A DNA stretch of 64,000 nt from Actinomadura harenae (GCF_003696215.1 NZ_RFFG01000041.1:1-64000); one strand, 5' to 3'. Shown: positions 37,194-45,717, counted from the first letter of the stretch. The notes: generated from the sequence alone by a model not told the origin. Made by a program: numbers and translations.

Positions 37194-37952
37194 ATGGAAG
37201 GTTTGAACCGGCATCTTGAGATCATCGAACGGTTGCGGACGAGTGAGCGGGTGACCGTGGCGGAGCTGGCCGCGGAGACCGGCTGCTCGGAGATGACGAT
37301 CCGCCGCGACCTGGACCTGCTCGCCGAGCAGGGCGTCCTCCGGCGCGTCCGGGGCGGCGCGGTCAGCCTGCTGCTGCGCGGCGAGAACCCCCCGTTCGCG
37401 CTGCGCGAGCACGAGGCCGTGGACGCCAAGCGGGCGATCGCCGCGAAGGTCGACGCGCTGGTCTCCGACGGCGAGTCGGTCATCATCGACAGCGGCACGA
37501 CCACGCTCGCGGTGGCCCGCCTGCTGGCGAACCGCCGCGTCACCGCGATCCCGCTCGACCTCTACTCGCTGAACGCCCTCAGCACCGCCCCGGACGTCCG
37601 GCTGCTCGTCCCCGGCGGGCAGATGATCCCCGGCACCTGGCTGCTCGCGGGCCACCTGACCGAGGCGTCGCTCGGGGCCCTGCGCGTCGACACGGCCGTC
37701 GTCGCGGTCTGCGGCCTGTCGGCCGAACACGGGCTCACCGCGCACGACCTGGCCGAGGTGCCGGTGAAGCGCGCCGCGATCGCCGCCGCGCAGCGCCGGA
37801 TCGCGGTCTGCGACGGATCCAAGTTCGGACGCACCGGACTCGGCTTCGTCTGCCCCGTCACCGACCTCGACACCGTCATCACCGACGCGTCCGCGCCGCG
37901 CGACGAACTGGAGCGGCTCGAGGCGGCGGGCGTCACGGTCGTCCAGGTCTGA
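37194..37952 (+). CDS. DeoR/GlpR-family transcriptional regulator
   Basis: A 252-residue protein. The N-terminal DeoR HTH (RHLEIIERLRTSERVTVAEL, then CSEMTIRRDLDLLAEQGVL) is followed by the sugar-phosphate-sensing domain with IIDSGTTTLAVARLL and the VAVCGLSAEHGLTAHDLAE motif. Such proteins repress sugar operons and release DNA on binding a phosphorylated sugar. ATG 37194 is 7 nt after a -10-like TGTGAT, so leaderless expression is likely. Divergent targets are the HAD and MFS genes. Confidence 0.92.
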   Translation: MEGLNRHLEIIERLRTSERVTVAELAAETGCSEMTIRRDLDLLAEQGVLRRVRGGAVSLLLRGENPPFALREHEAVDAKRAIAAKVDALVSDGESVIIDSGTTTLAVARLLANRRVTAIPLDLYSLNALSTAPDVRLLVPGGQMIPGTWLLAGHLTEASLGALRVDTAVVAVCGLSAEHGLTAHDLAEVPVKRAAIAAAQRRIAVCDGSKFGRTGLGFVCPVTDLDTVITDASAPRDELERLEAAGVTVVQV

Positions 37953-37968
37953 GCGGCGCCCCCGCCGG

Positions 37969-38667
37969 TCAGCCGAGGGGCAGTTCCTCCAGGGCCAGGA
38001 TCAGCGCGGCGACCAGCGCGGCCGTCCCGAGGCCGCCGAATCCCGCGCGCAGCGAACGGTTCAGCGCCAGCGGCAGGACGGCGCCCACGACCAGGACGCC
38101 CACCGCGACCGCCAGCACGGACGGCGAGCCCGTGCCGCTCACGTCCTCGAGCAGGTCGCGGCACCCGTCCGCGAGCCAGGGCGCGGCCAGGACGCCGGAC
38201 GCGACCGTCCGCGCCCGCCCCTCCGGCCCGCCGAGCAGCGCGCCGGACGCCCCGTAGAACGGACCCGCCGCCACCGCGACCGCCATGTACACGGCGAGGT
38301 TCGTCGAGACCGTCCCGAGGGAGACCATCTCGAGCGTGTAGTAACCGGTGACGAGGCCGACCTGGACGAGCGCCCCGGCGACGGCGGCCGCGCGGCACCG
38401 TCCGGGGAGCCCCGCCCCGACCACGGCGGCGACCACGCCCCACGGGGCGAGGCCGTGCCAGAAACCGAACCAGGCCGGGGCGTCCTCCAGCCGCTCCAGC
38501 CCGAACGTGAGCGCTCCCGCCCCGACCCCGACCAGCGCGGCCGCCAGGAGGGCGAGCAGCCTCCGGCGGCGGGCGGGGACGGGAGGGGCGGGGACGTCGG
38601 CGTCGACGAGCAGGTCCGGCGAGAGCATGGCCGTCAGCGTACGGACGCCGGCGGCCGGAGCCGTCAC
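37969..38667 (-). CDS. Integral membrane protein of unknown function
   Basis: A 232-residue protein with about six to seven hydrophobic helices from residue 35 on (RRLLALLAAALVGVGAGALT; GLAPWGVVAAVVGAG; LAVYMAVAVAAGPFYGASG). It may belong to the DUF6518 group, but I am not sure. The chosen GTG overlaps the stop of the MFS gene upstream (GTGA); an ATG at 38628 is the alternative. Co-translation with the MFS transporter suggests it is an accessory of that transporter or of the sulfur locus. Confidence 0.7.
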   Translation of the reverse strand: MTAPAAGVRTLTAMLSPDLLVDADVPAPPVPARRRRLLALLAAALVGVGAGALTFGLERLEDAPAWFGFWHGLAPWGVVAAVVGAGLPGRCRAAAVAGALVQVGLVTGYYTLEMVSLGTVSTNLAVYMAVAVAAGPFYGASGALLGGPEGRARTVASGVLAAPWLADGCRDLLEDVSGTGSPSVLAVAVGVLVVGAVLPLALNRSLRAGFGGLGTAALVAALILALEELPLG

Positions 38668-40040
38668 CCCTGGGGGTGATCGGCCGCCGCCGGCGCGCCC
38701 TCCGCGGGTACCACCCCGCGTGCCCGGGCGGGATGCGACTCGTCCATGCGGACGGCGACGACCAGCCCCGAGACCGCGGTCAGGGCGGCGACGGCCCAGA
38801 TCGCGGCGGTCAGGCCCCAGGCGTCGGCGACGGCCCCCGCGAGGACGGCCCCGACGGCGAAGCCGCCGTCCCGCCAGAGGCGGTAGACGCCGACGGCGCG
38901 CGCCCGCCACGCCGGGTGGGCGATGTCGCCGACGACCGCGAGCAGCGTCGGGTAGACCAGCGCGGTGCCGACGCCGAGCAGGACCTGCGCGGCGGCCCAC
39001 GCGGGGACGCTCGTCCCGAGGGCGACCAGCCCGATCGCGACGGCCTGGACGAGCATGCCCGCGGTGATGAGGTGCTTGCGTCCGGCGCGGTCGGACCACC
39101 AGCCGGTGACGAGCTGGCCGAGACCCCACACGGCCGGGTACAGCGCGGCCAGCAGGCCGATCCGCGCGAGCGGGACGTGGTGGGCGGCGAACAGGATCGG
39201 GAAGACGCCCCAGGCGAGGGCGTCGTTCAGGTTGTTGACCATTCCGGCCTGGCTGGCGGCCGACAGGGACCTGTCGCCGAGGCTCGTCCGGCGGACGATC
39301 TGCCCGGTCGAGAGCGCGGCGTCCGGATCGTGGCCGGACGCGGCGTGCCGCCCGGCCTCCAGCCGGGCGTGCTCGCGGGTCTCCCGGACCGCGAGCGTGG
39401 ACAGGCCGAGCGCGAGCGCGGCGTAGGCCGCGCCGAGCAGGAACGGGCCGGGCCGCAGCCCGGCGTGCGCGGCGATCGCGCCGGACGCCAGCGCGGTGAC
39501 GGCGACGGCGAGGTACCCGGCGGCCTCGTTGAAGCCCATGGCCAGGCCGCGACTCGCGGGCCCGACCAGGTCGATCTTCATGATGACGGTCGTGGACCAG
39601 GTCAGACCCTGGCTGACGCCGAGCAGGACGTTGGCGAACACGATCCAGCCCCACGACGGGGCCCAGATCAGCAGCAGCGGCACGGGGACGGCGACCAGCC
39701 ATCCGGCGACCAGAACGGGCTTGCGGCCGTACCGGTCCGACAGCGTCCCGGCGAAGAAGTTCGCGACCGCCTTGGTCGCGCCGAACGCCACGATGTAGGT
39801 GAGCGCGGCCGTGTACGCCGAAAGGCGGAAGGTGTCACGGGCGAGCAGGGGCAGGACCGTGCGCTCCTGCCCGAGCATGCCGCCGACCAGCGCGTTGACC
39901 GCGACGAGCAGCAGGAACTGGGCGAGGTTCGCGCGCAGGCCGAGGACGGGCGCGCGGGACGCGGTGAAGGACGGGGCCCTGCCGGACGGCCCGGCGGGTG
40001 GCTCGGCAGGCCTGGTCAGATGGTCTCGGGCGAAGCCCAC
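38664..40040 (-). CDS. MFS transporter, divergent from the ArsR-rhodanese gene
   Basis: A 458-residue protein with about 12 helices. Typical MFS loops are present (GTLSDRYGRKPVLVAG; WWSDRAGRKHLITAG). I start at GTG 40040 because GGAGG lies 5 nt upstream; an earlier GTG contains that Shine-Dalgarno. It is divergent from an ArsR-rhodanese regulator with a palindrome at 40111 between them, so it is probably under that regulator's control. The substrate may be a sulfur compound, judged only from neighbours. Confidence 0.88.
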   Translation of the reverse strand: MGFARDHLTRPAEPPAGPSGRAPSFTASRAPVLGLRANLAQFLLLVAVNALVGGMLGQERTVLPLLARDTFRLSAYTAALTYIVAFGATKAVANFFAGTLSDRYGRKPVLVAGWLVAVPVPLLLIWAPSWGWIVFANVLLGVSQGLTWSTTVIMKIDLVGPASRGLAMGFNEAAGYLAVAVTALASGAIAAHAGLRPGPFLLGAAYAALALGLSTLAVRETREHARLEAGRHAASGHDPDAALSTGQIVRRTSLGDRSLSAASQAGMVNNLNDALAWGVFPILFAAHHVPLARIGLLAALYPAVWGLGQLVTGWWSDRAGRKHLITAGMLVQAVAIGLVALGTSVPAWAAAQVLLGVGTALVYPTLLAVVGDIAHPAWRARAVGVYRLWRDGGFAVGAVLAGAVADAWGLTAAIWAVAALTAVSGLVVAVRMDESHPARARGVVPAEGAPAAADHPQG

Positions 40041-40110
40041 GGGGTCCTCCACAAGCGGTGACGCGCACGGCCCGGGCGGGAGTTCGCTCCCCGACCCGTT
40101 CCGTACTACA

Positions 40111-40134
40111 ATATTCCAAAGAAGATTGGAAGAT
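40111..40134. promoter_or_regulatory. ArsR-type operator ATATTCCAA-N6-TTGGAAGAT
   Basis: Near-perfect 9-bp inverted arms (8 of 9 matching) spaced by AGAAGA, ending 4 bp before the regulator's ATG. A -10-like TACAAT (40107-40112) overlaps its left edge, so a bound dimer would block both initiation and the ribosome site. Confidence 0.75.
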
Positions 40135-40138
40135 ACTG

Positions 40139-40810
40139 ATGGACGAGCGTACCCGGAAGACGAACCTGTACGAGCAGTTCGCCCGGGTGGGCAAGGCGCT
40201 GTCCAACCCCGCCCGGCTCGAGCTACTGGACCTGCTGGCTCAGGGCGAGCGGGGCGTGGAGGACCTGGCCGAGGCGGCCCGGATGAAGGTGTCCAACACC
40301 TCCGCCCAGCTCCGGGAGCTGGCCCGGGCCGGCCTGGTCGACGCCCGCCGCGACGGCGTGAGGGTCATCTACCGGCTCGCGGACGAGCAGGTCGAGGAGT
40401 TCGTCGGACAAGTGCAGGGGTTCGCCGCCTCCCGCCTCGCCGAGGTGGAACACGCCGCCCGGGACTATCTCGGCGACGTCGCGGCCCTGGACCCGGTCGC
40501 GCGTGACGAGCTGGCCCGCCGCCTGCGCGACGGCCGGGTGCTGGTGCTGGACGTCCGGCCCGAGGCCGAGTACGCCGCCGGGCACATCCCGGGCGCGGTC
40601 AACGTCCCGCACGACCTGCTCGCCGCCCGGCTCACCGACCTGCCCGCGGGCACCGAGATCGTGGCCTACTGCCGCGGCCGGTACTGCGTGTTCGCCCCGG
40701 ACGCCGTCCGGCTCCTGCGCGACCATGGGTTCGACGCCCGCCCGCTGGACGGCGGCCTGCCCGAGTGGCGCCGTTCCGGCCTCCCTGTCACCGCCGGAGC
40801 CGAAGCATGA
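40139..40810 (+). CDS. ArsR-family regulator fused to a rhodanese domain
   Basis: A 223-residue fusion. Residues about 10-85 form an ArsR winged helix (ALSNPARLELLDLLAQGERG, then KVSNTSAQLRELARAGLV) without the CVC metal motif. Residues about 120-215 form a rhodanese domain (VLVLDVRPEAEYAAGHIPGA) with the active loop CRGRYC (nucleophile Cys 178). The rhodanese Cys could carry a persulfide and thus sense sulfur state (inference from domains). Its stop overlaps the start of the cysteine desulfurase (ATGA). Confidence 0.9.
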   Translation: MDERTRKTNLYEQFARVGKALSNPARLELLDLLAQGERGVEDLAEAARMKVSNTSAQLRELARAGLVDARRDGVRVIYRLADEQVEEFVGQVQGFAASRLAEVEHAARDYLGDVAALDPVARDELARRLRDGRVLVLDVRPEAEYAAGHIPGAVNVPHDLLAARLTDLPAGTEIVAYCRGRYCVFAPDAVRLLRDHGFDARPLDGGLPEWRRSGLPVTAGAEA

Positions 40811-42015
40811 ACGACGACCGAAGCACGCACGACGACGACAGCATGAACGAGGACGGCCGGGCCGAGGTCCACCCCGCCCTCACCGGCGGTCCCGTCTACC
40901 TCGACTACAACGCGACCACGCCGGTCGACCCGCGCGTCGTGGCGGCGATGCTCCCGCACCTCACCCGCGAGTTCGGCAACCCCGCCAGCGCCCACGCGTA
41001 CGGGACGTCCCCAGCGGCCGCGCTCGCGCGCGCCCGCGCGGACGTCGCCGCCCTGGTCGGCGCCCGGCCGGACGAGATCGTGTTCACGGCCTCGGGATCG
41101 GAGGCCGACCTGCTCGCGCTGCGCGGCGCGGTGCTGGCGTCCGGGCTCCCGGACCCGCACGTGATCACCCAGGCGACCGAGCATCCGGCCGCCCTCGCGA
41201 CCTGCAACGCCCTCGAACGTCTCCACGGAGCGCGGGTGACGGTGCTGCCCGTCGATGCCGAGGGCCTGGTCGACCCGGCACGCCTCGCCGCCGCCCTGGA
41301 CGACGCGACCGTCCTGGTGTCGGTGATGGCCGCGAACAACGAGACCGGCGCCCTCCAGCCGATCGCCGAGCTCGCCGCCCTGACCCGCCGCCACGGCGCC
41401 CTGTTCCACTGCGACGCCGCCCAGGCCGTCGGGAAGATCCCGGTGGACGCGTCCGACGTCGACCTGCTCACGATCGTCGGGCACAAGATGTACGCGCCCA
41501 AGGGCATCGCCGCCCTGCGCGTGCGCCCCGGCGTCCGCCTCGAGCCGGTCGTCTACGGCGGCGGCCAGGAGCGGGGCCTGCGCGCCGGGACGGAGAACGT
41601 CTCCCTGGCCGTGGCCCTCGGCGCCGCCGCCCGGCTCGCCTCCGAAGAGCTCGCCGCGGGCGGGCCCGGGCGGATCGGCGCCCTCCGCGACGATCTGCAC
41701 CGGCGCCTGACCGAAGCCCTGCCAGGGCGCATCCATCTCAACGGCCCGCCCGGAGCACGCCTCCCGAACACGCTGAACGTCAGTATCGACGGCGTGCTCG
41801 GCCATGAGCTGCTCGCCCGGGTCCCCGGGATCGCGGCGTCCACCGGCTCGGCCTGCCACAGCGGTGCCCACACGCCCTCGCCCGTCCTCACGGCGATGGG
41901 CATGGGGCGGGACCGCGCGATGGGCGCCCTCCGGCTCTCGCTCGGCCGCTGGAGCACCCCCGGCGACGTCCGCTTCGCCGCCGCCGCTCTGGCCAAAGCC
42001 GCCGGGGCACGGTAG
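40807..42015 (+). CDS. Cysteine desulfurase (NifS/IscS-like)
   Basis: A 402-residue PLP enzyme with an Asp-rich N-terminal extension (about 25 residues). Family signatures: YLDYNATTPV, TASGSEADLLALRG, QATEHPAALATC, ANNETGALQ, FHCDAAQAVGK, the PLP lysine in IVGHKMYAPKG (Lys 227), RAGTENV and the persulfide-forming Cys 350 in STGSACHSG. It frees sulfur from cysteine as an enzyme-bound persulfide. It lies between a rhodanese-type regulator and a TusA-like protein, both plausible sulfur acceptors. It is not in an isc/suf cluster. Confidence 0.93.
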   Translation: MNDDRSTHDDDSMNEDGRAEVHPALTGGPVYLDYNATTPVDPRVVAAMLPHLTREFGNPASAHAYGTSPAAALARARADVAALVGARPDEIVFTASGSEADLLALRGAVLASGLPDPHVITQATEHPAALATCNALERLHGARVTVLPVDAEGLVDPARLAAALDDATVLVSVMAANNETGALQPIAELAALTRRHGALFHCDAAQAVGKIPVDASDVDLLTIVGHKMYAPKGIAALRVRPGVRLEPVVYGGGQERGLRAGTENVSLAVALGAAARLASEELAAGGPGRIGALRDDLHRRLTEALPGRIHLNGPPGARLPNTLNVSIDGVLGHELLARVPGIAASTGSACHSGAHTPSPVLTAMGMGRDRAMGALRLSLGRWSTPGDVRFAAAALAKAAGAR

Positions 42016-42056
42016 TAAGGACCGACCCCGCACCTCCACGCCGTGAAAGCAGCACA

Positions 42057-42356
42057 GTGACCAGCCGTCCGGAAGAACCGATCGTCATCGACGGTGGCGA
42101 CAAAGCCTGCGTGCGCCTCCTCCTCGAACTCCGCGCCCACCTGGCCGGCCTCGCGCCGGGCACGCTCGTCCACCTCCTCGCGTCCGACCCGGCCGCCCCG
42201 ATCGACCTGCCCGCGTGGTGCCACCTCACCGGCCACCACTACCTGGGCCCCGTCCCCGGGACGGGAGGCACTCCGGGCTACGCGCTCCGGGTCGCCGCCG
42301 AGGCGCGCGCGACCAGGCCGGACAGGCCCTGGCATCCGGCTCCGCAAGAGAACTGA
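42057..42356 (+). CDS. TusA-like sulfur-carrier protein
   Basis: A 99-residue protein with the TusA/SirA fold pattern: VIDGGDKACVRLLLELRAHL, then VHLLASDPAAPIDLPAWCHL and TGHHYLG. The conserved CPxP reads CVRL here (Cys 18), so the carrier cysteine is kept but the prolines are lost. A second Cys (55) sits at the usual FC position. TusA proteins receive persulfide sulfur from a cysteine desulfurase and pass it on; this gene follows one by 41 bp. The GTG start has a weak Shine-Dalgarno. Confidence 0.8.
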   Translation: MTSRPEEPIVIDGGDKACVRLLLELRAHLAGLAPGTLVHLLASDPAAPIDLPAWCHLTGHHYLGPVPGTGGTPGYALRVAAEARATRPDRPWHPAPQEN

Positions 42357-42426
42357 TCTTCCGGGAACCGGGGACGCGTCCGCCGCGTCACAGAACGCGT
42401 CTCTTGATCCCTCCGCTCCTGGAGCA

Positions 42427-42768
42427 GTGTTGTTGTCCACGCGTGCCCTCGTCGTCCCCGCCGCCCTCCTCACCGCCGTGGCGGTCACCGGGTGCAGCAC
42501 CCACTCCCACCGGCGGCACCACGCCCCGGTCCGGCGCTCCTACCAGACCGTCACGGTGCCGAACGTCGTCGGAATGAACCACCAGAAGGCGCAGAACCTC
42601 ATGCAGTCCCGCGGCCTGCGCAACCTCGCCGAGCGCGACGCCACGGGCCGCGGCCGCAAGCTGCTCATCGACCGCAACTGGGTGGTCGTCCGCCAGATCC
42701 CCACCCCGGGCGCCCGCGTCTCGTCCGGCACGCAGGTCACCCTCTACAGCAAGAAGTACACGGACTGA
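42427..42768 (+). CDS. PASTA-domain lipoprotein
   Basis: A 113-residue exported protein. The lipoprotein signal ends at VAVTGCSTHS. After a His/Arg-rich linker comes one PASTA domain (VTVPNVVGMNHQKAQNLMQS, then QIPTPGARVSSGTQVTLY). PASTA modules bind peptidoglycan or act as spacers at the cell surface. Several starts (GTG 42427, TTG 42430 or 42433) are open; GGAG lies just upstream. It faces the DUF1963 gene tail to tail. Confidence 0.82.
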   Translation: MLLSTRALVVPAALLTAVAVTGCSTHSHRRHHAPVRRSYQTVTVPNVVGMNHQKAQNLMQSRGLRNLAERDATGRGRKLLIDRNWVVVRQIPTPGARVSSGTQVTLYSKKYTD

Positions 42769-42771
42769 CCC

Positions 42772-43665
42772 TCAGCAGTACTGAACGGTGAACGCCGCGG
42801 CCTCGAACCGCCGCGCGGCGAGGTCGCCGGGCCGCATGAGCCAGTAGATCGTCCCTACGTCTCCCCACTGCATCCCGGCGGCCTCGTCACTGTCGAACTG
42901 CGCGAGCGGCCTCCACCGCGACGCCTCCTCGGCAAGCCGCGGGTCATCGAACCCGACCCGCCCGGCGAACGCGGTGTACGCCGCGTCGAGCTCTACGGCG
43001 TCCTGGACGGGCCGCGCGTGCCCTCCCAGCCAGTGCATCGGCCACGGCATCACATCGGTGACCGCGTTGTAGATCGGCTCTGCGCTGCGGTAGTCGTCCA
43101 TGAACGCCCGCTCGGACGCCCCCACCCGCCGCGCCGCCTCCTGGAACTCCGGGTGGGAGAAGTCCGGCCCGGTCGCGATCAGCCGGGCCCCGAGCTCGAC
43201 CCGCGGATACGGCACGATGTCGCCCGGCGCCGGCCGCTCGGCGGTCTCCACCCCGGGCGGCAGGTAGAGCACCCGCGTCTCTGCGAGCGAGCCCTGATCC
43301 TCGCCTGCCACCTCGGGCACCGGCAGCTCGCTGCCCTCGTCGTCGAAGGAACGTCCGTCCTCGTTGTCGAGGTAGAAGAACAGCAGCGTGCCCTCGGCCG
43401 GCAGGTCCAGGTCGAGGGACGCCACGGGCAGCCGTCCGCAGTCCAGCGAGGCCACGAAGTTCAGCGACCACCGGCCCTCCCAGCTCGGCCAGGGCACGTC
43501 GCCGGGCAGGGAGGGCAGGCCGCCGAGCCGCCCCAGTGTGGGCTCGCCGTCGGTGCGGTGGCGTAGGTGGATCGCCGGGCGGATCAGAGCGATCCACTCT
43601 TCCGCCACGGCCGGCGGCAGGTGCCTGCGGGCCAGCTCTGTGAGTTGTTCCTCGAGAAAGATCAC
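42772..43665 (-). CDS. DUF1963 (YwqG-like) protein
   Basis: A 297-residue cytoplasmic protein of the YwqG/DUF1963 family. Recognisable blocks are the GRLGGLPSLPGDVPWPSW stretch, WSLNFVASLDCGRLP, GTLLFFYLDNED and the C-terminal GMQWGDVGTIYWLMRPGDL. The family has no proven biochemical role. A GTG start is used with no strong Shine-Dalgarno. Confidence 0.85.
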   Translation of the reverse strand: MIFLEEQLTELARRHLPPAVAEEWIALIRPAIHLRHRTDGEPTLGRLGGLPSLPGDVPWPSWEGRWSLNFVASLDCGRLPVASLDLDLPAEGTLLFFYLDNEDGRSFDDEGSELPVPEVAGEDQGSLAETRVLYLPPGVETAERPAPGDIVPYPRVELGARLIATGPDFSHPEFQEAARRVGASERAFMDDYRSAEPIYNAVTDVMPWPMHWLGGHARPVQDAVELDAAYTAFAGRVGFDDPRLAEEASRWRPLAQFDSDEAAGMQWGDVGTIYWLMRPGDLAARRFEAAAFTVQYC

Positions 43666-43729
43666 GACGGCATCCTGGCCGGGCGGTCCGACAAAGTGGT
43701 CTTTCCCGAGGACGGTGTTCGGGTGATCG

Positions 43730-44461
43730 TCAGGTGAGGACGGCGCCTCCGTCGAGGGTCATGATGGTGCCGGTGGCGTGGCGTTGGGTCATGGTGTAGA
43801 GGTACGCCTCGGCGATGTCGTCGACCTCGCCTACGCGGTTCAGGGGCGTCGCGGCGGCGGTGTCCGCGTAGAGCTGCTCGCGGAAGTCGTCGGGCAGCGA
43901 CGCCCACAGGTTCGAGCGGACGACGCCGGGCATCACCGCGTTCACGCGGATCGGTGCGAGCTCGACGGCCAGGGCGCGCGTGAGGCCCTCCATCGCGCCG
44001 CAGATGCTGGCGGTGACCGCCGCGCCCGGCACCGGGCGCGGACCGGCGGTGCCGGTCGTCAGGGTGATCGAGCCGCCCTCGCGCAGCTTCGGCACGGCCG
44101 CCTGGACGGCGGCGAGCACGCCGAAGTAGCGCAGGGCGAAGAAGTCGCGGGCGGCGTCGAGGTCGATCTCGGTCACCGGCGCGAGCGGCAGCGGGTCGCC
44201 CGCCGTGTAGACGAGGTGGTCGATCTCGCCGAGCCGGGCGAACAGGTCGCGGACGAGCGCCGGGTCGGTGAGGTCGGCGACCTCGCCCGTGGATCCCGCG
44301 GGGAGCCGGTCGAGCGCGCGCTCGACGTTCTCCTTCCGGCTGGACGCCACGGTCACGACCGCGCCTGCCGCGGCGGCGGCCTCGGCGACCGCGAGCCCGA
44401 TCCCGGACGTTCCGCCGAGCACCACCACGCGCTGACCCGCGAGCTTGTCGAAGGGGGGCAT
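43730..44461 (-). CDS. Atypical short-chain dehydrogenase/reductase lacking YxxxK
   Basis: A 243-residue SDR with an intact NAD(P) motif (GGTSGIG, residues 16-22), a VADLTD acidic site and the C-terminal GTIMTLDGGAVL block. The catalytic Tyr and Lys are replaced: where SDRs have YxxxK this protein has Thr 150 and Cys 154 (AAVTASICGAMEG). The usual NNAG also reads YTAG. It may bind dinucleotide without normal reduction. It is divergent from a LysR gene with a small palindrome (44545-44559) between them, a pairing suggesting control by that regulator. Confidence 0.88.
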   Translation of the reverse strand: MPPFDKLAGQRVVVLGGTSGIGLAVAEAAAAAGAVVTVASSRKENVERALDRLPAGSTGEVADLTDPALVRDLFARLGEIDHLVYTAGDPLPLAPVTEIDLDAARDFFALRYFGVLAAVQAAVPKLREGGSITLTTGTAGPRPVPGAAVTASICGAMEGLTRALAVELAPIRVNAVMPGVVRSNLWASLPDDFREQLYADTAAATPLNRVGEVDDIAEAYLYTMTQRHATGTIMTLDGGAVLT

Positions 44462-44544
44462 GTCGATCCTTTCCGATCTCTCGTTGCCCCTTCACGATGC
44501 GGCCGGGACCGCCGCCGCGTCCAAGACCTTCGCGCGGCGCTGTC

Positions 44545-44559
44545 ATACCCTGAGGGCAT
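44545..44559. promoter_or_regulatory. LysR-type box ATACCC-TGA-GGGCAT
   Basis: Six-base arms with one mismatch around TGA, directly before the LysR ATG and 84 bp before the divergent SDR start. It overlaps GAGGG, the probable Shine-Dalgarno of the LysR gene, so binding could also limit the regulator's own expression. Confidence 0.5.
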
Positions 44560-44560
44560 C

Positions 44561-45439
44561 ATGACCGACGTCGACCTGCGCAAGCTGCGCTACTTCGTGG
44601 CGGTCGCCGAGCACCTGCACTTCGGCCGCGCCGCCGCGTCCCTGCACATCGCCCAGCCGGTGCTGTCCCGGCAGATCCGGGCGCTGGAGAACGAGCTGAA
44701 GGCGACGCTGTTCGAGCGGGACCGGCGCTCGACCGCGCTCACCCCCGCCGGACGGCAGCTGCTCGCCGACGCGCCGTCCCTGCTCGCGGGCGCCGAGGCG
44801 CTGCGCCGCCGCGTCCGGCGGGCGGCGCGCGGGCCGCGCGTCTTCACGGTCGGGTTCATGCCGGGCCTGATCGTCACCGCCGCCGTGCGCGAGCTGGGCG
44901 CCCGGCATCCCGGGCTGTCGGTGGAGCTCGTCCGGACGACCTGGGAGGACCAGGTGGACGTCATCCGCGACGGACGCGTCGACGTGGGCTACCTCCGCCC
45001 GCCCGCCGACCTCCGGGGGCTGACGGTCCGCCCCTTGTTCACCGAGCCGCGCGTCGTCGTCCTCCCCGGCGACCACCGGCTGGCGGGCAGGGAGGGGATC
45101 GCCGCGGCCGACCTCGCCGACGAGCACCTGCTGCAGAACCCCGACGCCGTCCCCGAGTGGCGGGACATCGGTGTCGAGATGCGCCGGCGGAACCGTCCGG
45201 CGGCGCCCGTGTTCCACAGTGTGGAGGAGAAGCTCGAGCACGTCGCCGCGGGACGCGGCCTGGTGATCCTGCCGCTGTCGGTCGCGACGTTCTACACCCG
45301 TCCCGACATCGCCTACGTCCCCGTCGAGGACCTGGCGCCCACGGCCGTCCACCTCGCCTGGGACGCCGCCCGCCGCAACCCGCTGCTCACCGAGTTCGCG
45401 GAGATCGCCGCGTCGGAGGCAGCAGCCGTTCCTCGATGA
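44561..45439 (+). CDS. LysR-family transcriptional regulator
   Basis: A 292-residue protein with the LysR HTH at residues 5-64 (LRKLRYFVAVAEHLHFGRAA, then PVLSRQIRALENEL) and the effector domain (VGFMPGLIVTAAVRELGARH; VDVGYLRPP). GAGGG lies 4 nt before the ATG. It is divergent from the YxxxK-less SDR, its likely target. Its 3' end overlaps the decayed epimerase remnant on the other strand. Confidence 0.92.
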   Translation: MTDVDLRKLRYFVAVAEHLHFGRAAASLHIAQPVLSRQIRALENELKATLFERDRRSTALTPAGRQLLADAPSLLAGAEALRRRVRRAARGPRVFTVGFMPGLIVTAAVRELGARHPGLSVELVRTTWEDQVDVIRDGRVDVGYLRPPADLRGLTVRPLFTEPRVVVLPGDHRLAGREGIAAADLADEHLLQNPDAVPEWRDIGVEMRRRNRPAAPVFHSVEEKLEHVAAGRGLVILPLSVATFYTRPDIAYVPVEDLAPTAVHLAWDAARRNPLLTEFAEIAASEAAAVPR

Positions 45440-45642
45440 GCGTTTCGAGCGCGTCGCGGATCGCCGCCTCGGTGTCGAGGGCCTTGGTGAACCCGGCCTG
45501 GCGCAGCTTGACGGTGCTCACGAACGCCCGGGGCCTTCCGGGGCGCCGTAGGCGAACGCGAAGTCGGCGGGCTGATCCCCCTTCCCGACGAGGAGCACCA
45601 GCCCGCTTGGCCGCCGGCCCCGTTCACCAGGTCGTTCGCCAT
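45386..45642 (-). pseudogene. Remnant of an NAD-dependent epimerase/SDR gene
   Basis: The minus strand holds broken pieces of one gene. One frame reads VSTVKLRQAGFTKALDTEAA followed by ALETLIEERLLPP and a stop at 45386, matching the C-terminus of NAD-dependent epimerase/dehydratase proteins. Upstream fragments (ADFAFAYG, after an ATG at 45642) lie in another frame. At least one frameshift and loss of the N-terminal Rossmann part are needed to explain it. There is no intact gene in 45440-45717. Confidence 0.5.
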
Positions 45643-45717
45643 GTCACGTCCTCTCCGCCCTTCCCCGCGCGGCGCGGCGCTTTCCGCCGTTCACGCTCTC
45701 GCACCTAACTTAGAGTC

